A stretch of 14,698 nucleotides of DNA from Collinsella sp. UBA6357 (lineage in GTDB: Bacteria > Actinomycetota > Coriobacteriia > Coriobacteriales > Coriobacteriaceae), in NCBI GenBank assembly GCA_002437815.1, contig DJRP01000010.1, forward strand, positions 86,201-100,898. Reading direction: 5' to 3'. The translations under genes and the position numbers were made by a program. A model generated the notes under the pieces. It was not told the DNA's origin. It did no database searches and saw nothing but the letters and a program-made list of their open reading frames with translations. Of this stretch, positions 6,773 to 13,512 are shown in pieces (position 1 is the stretch's first letter; the number at the start of each line of letters is the position of its first letter).

Positions 6773-7201
6773 TTACTCCTGCGGAAGGTCGCTGCCACAA
6801 TGGCAGCACTTGGTGGCGCCTTTGTGGACGGTCTCCAGGCAGTAAGGGCAGACGGGGTCGGGGTCGGGCTCGTCCGCCGGTGTGGTGCCAGCCAGCTTGT
6901 CGCCGATCTCCTGTGCCTTGTTGAGTGCTTTGACCAGGGCGAACACGATGGCGGCGACGATCAAAAAGTTGATGCAGGCGCCGATGAAGGCGCCGAAGTC
7001 GATGTTGGTGCCCGGCACCACGAGCCCTGAGATCTCGGTGGCGCTGCCGCCGGCGATGACCGAGATAAGCGGGTTGATGATGTTGTCGGTGAGCGAGGTC
7101 ACGATGGCGGTGAACGCACCGCCGATAATCACGCCGACGGCCATGTCCATCACGTTGCCGCGATTGATGAACTCCTTGAACTCGTTGAGCAGTGCCTTCA
7201 T
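6773..7201 (-). CDS. mscL: Large-conductance mechanosensitive channel MscL with C-terminal zinc ribbon
   Basis: MscL forms a homopentameric pore that opens under membrane tension to release solutes during hypo-osmotic shock. At 142 residues it shows the canonical start MKALLNEFKEFINRGNVMDMAVGVIIGGAF, with TM1 at about 17-45. A periplasmic loop and TM2 (about 70-93, FGAFIGACINFLIVAAIVFALV) follow. After the usual end near residue 105 an acidic linker (PADEPDPDP) leads to an added zinc ribbon, C118-x2-C121 and C132-x2-C135. That is longer than plain MscL (about 130). ATG 7201 is chosen over one 24 bp upstream because AAGGAG sits 5-6 nt before it and MKALLNEF is the conserved MscL start. Confidence 0.93.
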   Translation of the reverse strand: MKALLNEFKEFINRGNVMDMAVGVIIGGAFTAIVTSLTDNIINPLISVIAGGSATEISGLVVPGTNIDFGAFIGACINFLIVAAIVFALVKALNKAQEIGDKLAGTTPADEPDPDPVCPYCLETVHKGATKCCHCGSDLPQE

Positions 7202-7223
7202 GGGTTCTCCTTCGACCACCGAC

Positions 7224-7249
7224 AAAAGAGCCCGTCACGCGGACGGGCT
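7224..7249 (-). terminator. Terminator-like hairpin in the mscL leader
   Basis: AGCCCGTC (7229-7236) pairs perfectly with GACGGGCT (7242-7249) around a 5-nt loop. On the minus strand it is followed by CTTTTG, a short T-run. It lies only about 23 bp upstream of the mscL start codon. It may end a short upstream transcript or act as an attenuator in the mscL leader; no promoter is evident between it and mscL. Confidence 0.5.
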
Positions 7250-7378
7250 TATGAAACGTGTAGAGGGCCGGCTCCCACAAGGCGCGAACCTGTGGGACTC
7301 GCCGCGCGGCAGACGCGGAGAGGAGCTACACCGGGTCTCGACATCCGGTTCGCCCACCGGCGCCACCATTGTAGCGCC
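7250..7378 (-). other. Structured intergenic segment, possible leader or small RNA of mscL
   Basis: This non-coding stretch contains several nested inverted repeats. GTGTAG (7258-7263) pairs with CTACAC (7326-7331), CCCACA with TGTGGG (around 7274-7296), and CCGCG with CGCGG (around 7302-7318). Just upstream on the minus strand lies a TACAAT -10-like hexamer (complement of 7368-7373). A transcript from there would run through these folds to the hairpin at 7229-7249, about 130 nt. I do not recognise a known riboswitch or RNA family, and GC-rich DNA gives chance stems. Confidence 0.3.
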
Positions 7379-7396
7379 ATGCTTCCGCCGTAGCCC

Positions 7397-7562
7397 GTTG
7401 AAGTACGACTTTCCAATGCTCGATGGATCGCCTGCTTCGTTGGAGTTCGACTTTCCACGGGATCTTTTCGTAAAACCGCAGTTCGCCAATCGTCAAGTCC
7501 GTGGAAAGTCGCACTTCAACGAGAACGGGCGGATGGATATGATTGGAAATCGGCATTTCAAC
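7397..7562. repeat. Mirror-symmetric four-copy 19-bp motif array
   Basis: Copy A, 7397-7415 (plus), reads GTTGAAGTACGACTTTCCA. Copy B, 7439-7457 (plus), has 2 differences from A. Copies C (7502-7520) and D (7544-7562) are on the minus strand. C reads GTTGAAGTGCGACTTTCCA; D matches C at 15 of 19. Offsets are A-B 42, B-C 63 and C-D 42 bp, and both pairs (A/D, B/C) share the same centre at 7479.5. The B/C match extends to 22-bp arms (7439-7460 with 7499-7520) with two mismatches. The spacers are not similar to each other. The array fills the region before the TetM-like GTPase and is probably a binding-site array. Confidence 0.8.
7515..7543 (+). promoter_or_regulatory. Candidate promoter of the TetM-like GTPase gene
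   Basis: TATGAT (7538-7543) is a good -10 and abuts motif copy D. Seventeen bp upstream is a weak -35, TTCAAC (7515-7520), made by the end of motif copy C. The expected transcript start near 7550 leaves a leader of about 43 nt. Bound protein at copies C and D would occlude or recruit polymerase here. Confidence 0.4.
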
Positions 7563-7592
7563 GCGGTCTCGTCGCGCGATGGGGGTTTGGTT

Positions 7593-9605
7593 ATGAAGCA
7601 GGCGGTAATCGGGATCTTGGCGCATGTCGATGCCGGCAAGACAACCCTTGCCGAGGCGATGCTCTTCGAGGCGGGCGAGATCCGTCGCCGCGGTCGCGTG
7701 GACGATGGCGATTCGCATCTCGACACCGATGCGATCGAGTGCGAGCGCGGTATCACGATCTTCTCGGCGCAAGCCACGTTCGATTATCGTGATACACATC
7801 TCATGCTCATCGATGCGCCGGGTCATGTCGACTTCTCGGCCGAGGCGGAACGCACCCTGCGGGCGCTCGACTACGCGATCCTCGTCGTGGGTGCCAACGA
7901 TGGCGTCCAAGGCCATACCGAGACGCTTTGGCGCCTGCTTGAGCGCTACGGTATCCCCACCTTCATCTTTATCAACAAGATCGATCTTGAGAATCCGGGC
8001 CATGATGCGCTTATGGAGGAGTTGCGCGCGCGTCTCGCGGCCGGTGCGGTGGATGCCGAGGCGCTGCTTGCGGGCGAGTCCGCAGCGGTCGAGGACGTCG
8101 CCGCGCTCGACGAGGCGGCATTGGATGAGTATCTGGATGCCGGTGCACTCTCGCGCGACACGCTCGCACGGCTGGTGGAGGAGCGTCGGCTCGTTCCATG
8201 CTTCTTTGGCTCGGCACTCAAGGACCAAGGGGTGGCCGAGTTTCTGGACGGTATGTGCTCGTTGATCGAAGACCGCGCATGGCCGCAGGGGTTCGCCGCG
8301 CGCGTATACCGTGTGAGCAGGGGAGATCATGGCGAGCGGCTCGTTTGGCTCAAGGTAACGGGTGGCGTGTTGCGCGCCAAGCAGGTGATTGAGATGCCTG
8401 CGGTCGATGTTCGGCGGGGCGAGGTGGGATCGCAAAAAATCGATCAGCTGCGCATCTACAACGGTGCCAAATACGCGCTCGTACAGGAGGTGCCCGCTGG
8501 GGCGGCCTGCGCCGTCACGGGCCTTACCTGCATGCGGCCGGGCGATGCTCTGGGCGCCGAGCCGACAGGCAAGACACCCATTGTCGCCCCCGTCCTTAGC
8601 TACACGGTGCTGCCGGGCGAGGCGGATGTCCATGCGGTGTTTCGAGCCCTCACCGAACTCGCCGATGAGGATCCCATGCTCGGCGTCACCTGGAACACTC
8701 ATCTCGAACAGATCCATTTGCAGCTTATGGGCGCAGTGCAGCTCGAGGTGGTCGAGCGCGTGCTCGCCGACCGTTTTGGGCTCCGCGTGACGTTCGAGCC
8801 GGGCGGCATCCTCTACAAGGAGACGATATCCGCACCAGTCGAGGGTGTGGGACATTTTGAGCCGCTACGGCATTACGCCGAGGTGCATCTGCGTCTGGAG
8901 CCGCTGCCGGCGGGTTCGGGCGTGCAGTTCGGTACCGTGACCTCTACCGATGAGCTCGACCTCAACTGGCAGCGTCTAGCGCTCACCAATGCGATGGAAC
9001 GTGATCATCTGGGTGTGCTCACCGGGTCGCCCATCACTGACGTCCGTATCACTCTTACGGGTGGCCGTGCGCATGCCAAACACACCGAGGGCGGTGACTT
9101 TCGCCAAGCCACATATCGCGCGATCCGCCAGGGCCTTATGGAGGCCGCGGCGGCGGGGGCAGCCGTGTTGCTCGAGCCGTGGTATCGCTTTGAGCTCGAG
9201 GTGCCGGGTACGTGCGTGGGCCGGGCGCTTGCGGACCTTACGCGCATGGCGGCCACGTTCGAGCCACCGGCGATGACGGGTGATCGGGCCCGTCTCGAGG
9301 GTCGCGTGCCGGCGTCCGAGGTGCAGGACTATGCGCTCGAGGTTGCCGCCTATACGAGCGGCCTGGGCCATCTCTATCTGGAGTTCGCGGGCTATGCGCC
9401 TGCCCATGATGCCGATCGCGTGATCGCCGAGGCAGCTTACGATCCCGAGGCAGATCTGCCCAACACGCCCGACTCAGTCTTTTGCGCGCACGGGGCCGGC
9501 TACACCGTCAAATGGCGGGATGTGCCGGCTGCGGCGCACGTCACGGTCGACCCGGCCACCTTCCGCCCCTGGCGTGCGGCCGATGCCGCGTTCTTCGGGC
9601 GGTGA
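7593..9605 (+). CDS. TetM/TetO/TetW-like ribosomal protection GTPase (EF-G-like)
   Basis: This translation-factor GTPase of 670 residues is built like the Tet(M)/Tet(O)/Tet(W) ribosomal protection proteins (about 640), which dislodge tetracycline from the ribosome. GTPase motifs are complete: G1 AHVDAGKT (10-17), RGITI of G2 (52-56), G3 DAPGH (74-78), G4 NKID (128-131) and G5 GSAL (206-209). Domain II and EF-G-like domains III-V follow. The C-terminus carries TPDSVFCAHGAGYTVKW (625-641), which I associate with chromosomal, uncharacterised TetM-like proteins rather than with mobile tet genes. Resistance is therefore possible but unproven. ATG 7593 follows GGGGG (7581-7585) with a 7-nt gap; the frame is open further upstream but has no family similarity there. 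Confidence 0.85.
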   Translation: MKQAVIGILAHVDAGKTTLAEAMLFEAGEIRRRGRVDDGDSHLDTDAIECERGITIFSAQATFDYRDTHLMLIDAPGHVDFSAEAERTLRALDYAILVVGANDGVQGHTETLWRLLERYGIPTFIFINKIDLENPGHDALMEELRARLAAGAVDAEALLAGESAAVEDVAALDEAALDEYLDAGALSRDTLARLVEERRLVPCFFGSALKDQGVAEFLDGMCSLIEDRAWPQGFAARVYRVSRGDHGERLVWLKVTGGVLRAKQVIEMPAVDVRRGEVGSQKIDQLRIYNGAKYALVQEVPAGAACAVTGLTCMRPGDALGAEPTGKTPIVAPVLSYTVLPGEADVHAVFRALTELADEDPMLGVTWNTHLEQIHLQLMGAVQLEVVERVLADRFGLRVTFEPGGILYKETISAPVEGVGHFEPLRHYAEVHLRLEPLPAGSGVQFGTVTSTDELDLNWQRLALTNAMERDHLGVLTGSPITDVRITLTGGRAHAKHTEGGDFRQATYRAIRQGLMEAAAAGAAVLLEPWYRFELEVPGTCVGRALADLTRMAATFEPPAMTGDRARLEGRVPASEVQDYALEVAAYTSGLGHLYLEFAGYAPAHDADRVIAEAAYDPEADLPNTPDSVFCAHGAGYTVKWRDVPAAAHVTVDPATFRPWRAADAAFFGR

Positions 9606-9658
9606 GTCTTAAAGCGTCCCGATGGTTGGCACCACGCCGGCACGGTTATTTCACGCTC

Positions 9659-9698
9659 GGTTAATTCCGGTTAAAAGCGTTTAATTTCGTTTAATTTG
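9659..9698. repeat. Four tandem 10-bp AT-rich repeats
   Basis: GGTTAATTCC, GGTTAAAAGC, GTTTAATTTC and GTTTAATTTG follow each other with an exact 10-bp period. A related GGTTATTTCA lies 15 bp upstream at 9644-9653. The block is far more AT-rich than the surrounding DNA. Ten-bp phasing places each copy on one helix face, as in cooperative operator arrays or bent DNA. It lies 130-170 bp before the ATPase start. Confidence 0.7.
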
Positions 9699-9763
9699 GA
9701 GCGCCAGGACAGGTGAACCCTTACTGTTGGCGACCTGAGTGGGTTTGCGGATTACGAGCAGTA

Positions 9764-9793
9764 GGTACAACTTGGTATAACTCGGTATAATTT
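9764..9793 (+). promoter_or_regulatory. Three 10-bp repeats carrying the promoter of the ATPase-UvrA operon
   Basis: GGTACAACTT, GGTATAACTC and GGTATAATTT repeat with an exact 10-bp period. The third contains a perfect -10, TATAAT (9786-9791), 37 bp before the ATPase ATG; the second contains TATAAC. No recognisable -35 is found at 16-18 bp, suggesting activator dependence or control by a protein binding the repeats. Confidence 0.6.
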
Positions 9794-9828
9794 TTATCGT
9801 TGAAACCAGCGATGCCGAGGAGGCCGTC

Positions 9829-10968
9829 ATGACGCCCAACCCTTTCAAGCCCACAGCGGGAAAACGACCTCCGGTGCTGATCGGCCGCGATGCCGTTATC
9901 GAGGACTTTGAAGAGGGGCTTGATAACGGTGCCGGTGCGCCGGGCAGGCTCATGCTCATCACGGGCAATCGTGGCTACGGCAAGACGGTGCTGCTGCGTG
10001 AGCTTGAGCGTATCGCTGCAGAGCGCGGATGGACCGTCATTTCCGACTCGGCATCGCTTGGGCTGTGCGACCGTATGGCCGATGCGCTTCGCTCAAACAG
10101 GCCCGTCGTGACGTCGATGGAGATCGGCCCGTCGTTTGGGCGCATGTCGGTCGAGGCCGCTCGGACAAAAGGCGAAACGTTGAGGACGCTGGTCAACGGG
10201 CGCCTGAAGAGACTCGACCCGGGAAAGGGCGTCCTGCTTGCCGTCGATGAGGCGCAGGCGGCGTCAATCGAGGAGCTTGCGGCCCTGGCCGTTCTCTACC
10301 AGCAGGTACTGGGGGACCAAGATGCCACGGGCTTGCCCGATGGTGAGCAGCGCGGCCTTGCTCTCGTGTTTGCCGGTCTGCCCAGTATGGTCGATGACCT
10401 GCTGGAGGAGCCGAGCGTCACATTTTTGCGCCGTGCCCAGCAGCGCGTGCTGGCGGCGATTTCCCTGCCGGAGGTTCGCGACGCCTATATCCAGACGGTT
10501 GGGGATGCCGGCAGTTACATCGATGCGGAGGTGGCGGCGCTGGCAGCCCATAAGAGCATGGGGCACCCCTATATGGTGCAGCTCATGGGTTATTACATGT
10601 GGCGCTCCAGCGTTCGGCGCGGCTCTCATGCCATCGAGCCGCGCGATATCGAGGCCGGTTGCGCGGATGCTGTCGCGGAGTTCTATGAGGCTGTCGACGC
10701 ACCGCTGTATTATGGGCTTCGCAGCCCCCAGCGCCTGTTTATCGAGGCGATGGCGCGCGACGGACAGGGTCCGTCGCAGATGGCGGACATCATCAAGCGT
10801 TGCGACCGTACTCAGAGCTGGGCGAGCAAATACCGGGCGAGTTTGATCCGCGAGCGCGTTATCGAGGCGGCGGGGTATGGCCTTGTCCGTTTTGCTGTAC
10901 CCATGCTGGGCGAATATGTCCGCGACCGCGTGTTGTGGCACGACGAGGATCAGGAAGGGGAGCGATAG
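9829..10968 (+). CDS. AAA ATPase with Orc/Cdc6-like layout
   Basis: This 379-residue P-loop ATPase opens with NPFKPTAGKRPPVLIGRD, an entry segment I associate with actinobacterial ORC/STAND-like ATPases. Walker A is GNRGYGKT (46-53) and Walker B is GVLLAVDEAQ (134-143). A sensor-1-like strand, LVFAGLP (179-185), and a helical lid region follow. From about residue 300 a probable winged helix begins (YGLRSPQRLFIEAMA...ADIIKRC...SLIRERVIEAAGYGLVRFAVPMLGEYVRDR), as in Orc1/Cdc6-type DNA-binding ATPases. Its role is unknown. AGGAGG (9818-9823) lies 5 nt before the ATG. Its stop is 2 nt before the UvrA-like start, so the two are probably translationally coupled. Confidence 0.82.
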   Translation: MTPNPFKPTAGKRPPVLIGRDAVIEDFEEGLDNGAGAPGRLMLITGNRGYGKTVLLRELERIAAERGWTVISDSASLGLCDRMADALRSNRPVVTSMEIGPSFGRMSVEAARTKGETLRTLVNGRLKRLDPGKGVLLAVDEAQAASIEELAALAVLYQQVLGDQDATGLPDGEQRGLALVFAGLPSMVDDLLEEPSVTFLRRAQQRVLAAISLPEVRDAYIQTVGDAGSYIDAEVAALAAHKSMGHPYMVQLMGYYMWRSSVRRGSHAIEPRDIEAGCADAVAEFYEAVDAPLYYGLRSPQRLFIEAMARDGQGPSQMADIIKRCDRTQSWASKYRASLIRERVIEAAGYGLVRFAVPMLGEYVRDRVLWHDEDQEGER

Positions 10969-10970
10969 CG

Positions 10971-13460
10971 GTGGAGCGACAGCCAGATACGATCGAGGTG
11001 CGCGGGGCGCGCGTGCATAACCTGAAAGATGTCGATGTCGATATCCCGTTGGGAAAGCTCGTGGGCATCGCCGGCGTGTCGGGGTCGGGCAAGAGTTCGC
11101 TCGCGCTGGGCGTGCTCTATGCGGAAGGGTCGCGCCGCTACCTGGAGGCGCTCTCCACCTATACCCGCCGTCGCCTGACGCAGGCCGAGCATGCGCAGGT
11201 CGACGAGGTTCTGCACGTTCCGGCGGCGCTCGCGCTCCACCAGCGCCCAAGCGTGCCGGGCGTGCGCTCCACCTTCGGCACCATGACCGAGCTCAACAAC
11301 AGCCTGCGCCTGCTCTTCAGCCGCTGCGCGCATCACGTGTGTCCGCACTGCGGGGCGCGCGTCGACCCGAGTCTCAACGTGGCGGCGGGCCTGGCGCTCA
11401 CGTGTCCCGGCTGCGGACGCGAGTTCTATGCGCCGAGTGCCGAGGACCTGGCCTTCAACAGCGGCGGCGCGTGTCCTGCCTGCGGCGGCACGGGTGTCAT
11501 GCGCGAGGTCGACGAGGCGAGCCTAGTGCCCGATGAGACCAAGACCATCGACGAGGGTGCGGTGCTGCCGTGGGGTTCGCTCATGTGGGACCTCATGAAG
11601 CAAGTTGCCGGCGCAATGGGCGTGCGTACCGATGTGCCGTTCAACCAGCTTACGCCCGCCGAGCGTGACATCGTCTTCCATGGTCCGGCCGAGAAGAAGC
11701 ACATCCTTTACGTTCCCAAGAACGGCGAGGGCGCCACGCCCCTCGACTTTACCTACTACAACGCCGTCTACACCGTGGAGAACGCGCTTGCCAAGGTCAA
11801 GGACGACAAGGGGCTCAAGCGCGTGGCCCGCTTTTTGCGCGAGGGGCCGTGCCGCGCGTGCGGCGGGACGCGACTCTCGGAGGCCGCGCGACAGCCCCAG
11901 GTCGCCGGCATCGATCTGGCCCAGGCGACGCGCATGACACTCGGCGAGGCGATCACATGGGTGCGCGAGGTGCCCGCGACGCTTGCACCCGAGATGCGGC
12001 CCATGGCGCAGGACATATGCGATTCTTTCCTCATAACGGCCCGACGTCTCGTCGATCTTGGCCTCGACTATCTCTCGCTCGACCGTGCGGGTTCCACGCT
12101 TTCCACCGGTGAGCGCCAGCGCGTGCAGCTCGCGCGCGTGGTGCGCAATCGTTCCACGGGCGTGCTCTATGTGATGGATGAGCCGTCGATCGGCCTGCAT
12201 CCGGCAAATGTTGACGGCCTGGTGGACGTGATGCGCGATCTGGTGACCGACGGCAACACCGTAGTCGTCGTCGACCACGACACGCGTGTGCTCGCCGAGG
12301 CTGACTATTTGGTTGAGATGGGGCCCGTCGCTGGCGCCGGTGGTGGTAACGTGATCGCCGCGGGCACGGTGGACGAGGTTGAGCAGACGCCGGTCAGCCG
12401 CATCGCGCCGTTTTTGCGCACGGAGCCGACGCGTTTGCGTCCGTATGTGACGGATGGCGAGATGTTCGATCGCGGTCATATCCGCATAGCCGCCGACTCC
12501 ATTCATACGGTGAAGCCGCTCGAGGTCGACCTGCCGCGCGGACGGCTTGTCGCCGTCACAGGCGTGTCAGGTTCGGGCAAGACCACGCTCGTGCTCGAGA
12601 CCCTTATGCCGGCACTCAAGGCGCAGGCCGCGGGCGAGCGCCTGCCGGAACATGTGCGTTGGATTGATGCCGAGGGCATCGTGCGAGCGAACCTTATCGA
12701 CGCTACGCCGATCGGCGCCAACGTGCGCTCGACGGTGGCGACCTATACGGGTATTCACGACGAGCTTCGCCGCGCCTTCGCCCGCACACTCGAGGCCAAG
12801 GAGGCGGGCTACAAGGCGGGTGCCTTCAGCTACAACACCGGGGCGCTGCGCTGCCCCACGTGCGACGGCACGGGCTCGATATCCCTCGACGTGCAGTTTC
12901 TGCCCGATGTCGAGATCGTCTGTCCCGCGTGCCGGGGATCGCGTTATGCGGAGGCGGCCTCACGCATCCATCGGGTGGGCAAAGACGGCAGTCTGCTCAC
13001 GTTACCGCAGCTCATGGATATGAGCGTGGACGAGGCGCTCGATGCCACGGTAGGGCTCAAGAAGGTTCAGGCGCGTCTTACGACGCTTCATGATCTGGGG
13101 CTCGGCTACCTCACCTTGGGCGAGCCCACGCCGGCGCTCTCGGGTGGCGAGGCGCAGCGTCTTAAGCTGGCGAGCGAGATGGGCCGCGTGCAGGACGATG
13201 CCGTCTTTGTTTTCGACGAGCCTACGATCGGCCTGCATCCGCTCGACGTGCAGGTGCTGCTCGGTGTTTTCGATGGGCTGGTTGCCAAGGGCGCTACGGT
13301 CATCGTGATCGAGCATGATCTCGATCTGATTTGCAATGCCGACTATGTGATCGATATGGGGCCGGGTGGCGGAGAAGCGGGCGGTCGTATCGTCTGCGTG
13401 GGAACACCGAGCGACATCGCTGCCTGCCCCGAGAGCGTTACGGGCCGGTATCTGCACTAG
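10971..13460 (+). CDS. UvrA2-type excinuclease ABC subunit A-like ATPase
   Basis: At 829 residues this double ABC ATPase is shorter than housekeeping UvrA (about 940). First half: Walker A GVSGSGKSS (35-43), CxxC pairs at 124/127, 145/148, 168/171 and 294/297, signature LSTGERQR (377-384), Walker B VMDEPSIGLH (401-410). Second half: Walker A GVSGSGKTT (531-539), zinc site C628/C631 with C651/C654, signature LSGGEAQR (723-730), FDEPTIGLH (748-756). Between CPHCG and TCPGCG only about 17 residues remain where UvrA has its UvrB-binding domain, so that domain is missing, as in UvrA2/DrrC-like proteins tied to tolerance of DNA-binding drugs. The GTG start follows AAGGGGAG (10955-10962), which lies inside the end of the ATPase gene. 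Confidence 0.88.
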   Translation: MERQPDTIEVRGARVHNLKDVDVDIPLGKLVGIAGVSGSGKSSLALGVLYAEGSRRYLEALSTYTRRRLTQAEHAQVDEVLHVPAALALHQRPSVPGVRSTFGTMTELNNSLRLLFSRCAHHVCPHCGARVDPSLNVAAGLALTCPGCGREFYAPSAEDLAFNSGGACPACGGTGVMREVDEASLVPDETKTIDEGAVLPWGSLMWDLMKQVAGAMGVRTDVPFNQLTPAERDIVFHGPAEKKHILYVPKNGEGATPLDFTYYNAVYTVENALAKVKDDKGLKRVARFLREGPCRACGGTRLSEAARQPQVAGIDLAQATRMTLGEAITWVREVPATLAPEMRPMAQDICDSFLITARRLVDLGLDYLSLDRAGSTLSTGERQRVQLARVVRNRSTGVLYVMDEPSIGLHPANVDGLVDVMRDLVTDGNTVVVVDHDTRVLAEADYLVEMGPVAGAGGGNVIAAGTVDEVEQTPVSRIAPFLRTEPTRLRPYVTDGEMFDRGHIRIAADSIHTVKPLEVDLPRGRLVAVTGVSGSGKTTLVLETLMPALKAQAAGERLPEHVRWIDAEGIVRANLIDATPIGANVRSTVATYTGIHDELRRAFARTLEAKEAGYKAGAFSYNTGALRCPTCDGTGSISLDVQFLPDVEIVCPACRGSRYAEAASRIHRVGKDGSLLTLPQLMDMSVDEALDATVGLKKVQARLTTLHDLGLGYLTLGEPTPALSGGEAQRLKLASEMGRVQDDAVFVFDEPTIGLHPLDVQVLLGVFDGLVAKGATVIVIEHDLDLICNADYVIDMGPGGGEAGGRIVCVGTPSDIAACPESVTGRYLH

Positions 13461-13512
13461 CCCTGTGGCAGACGGTGGCGCCCCACACGGCCGTACGTCG
13501 TCTCGCCCCGAC

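Noticed and set aside
7281..7367. tRNA-like 3' end, with GGTTCG followed by a GCGCCACCA end on the plus strand
   Set aside because: GGCGC at 7281 can pair with GCGCC near the end, but the T loop lacks the conserved A, the T stem is wrong, and there is no D arm or anticodon arm. It is not a tRNA or tmRNA.
7439..7520. Transcribed stem-loop attenuator formed by motif copies B and C
   Set aside because: The arms could fold in RNA, but the best promoter (-10 at 7538-7543) starts transcription downstream of both. The exact mirrored spacing of all four copies fits DNA binding better. Not fully excluded without a mapped transcript start.
7397..7562. CRISPR array
   Set aside because: There are only four copies, two on each strand, with 23-, 44- and 23-bp spacers and no cas genes. 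Mirror symmetry is not a CRISPR feature.
7326..8855. Long minus-strand open frame (509 codons) opposite the GTPase gene
   Set aside because: It overlaps the start of a complete translation GTPase with all G motifs and the upstream array. The composition is that of a shadow frame and no domain is recognisable.
11523..12506. Minus-strand open frame (327 codons) opposite the UvrA-like gene
   Set aside because: It is rich in His and Arg with no domain, and lies wholly within the ABC ATPase coding sequence whose motifs are intact.
13461..13512. Terminator between the UvrA-like gene and trmL
   Set aside because: Only short competing stems (TGTGG/CCACA, GTGG/CCAC, ACGGCCGT) are present and there is no T-run on either strand.
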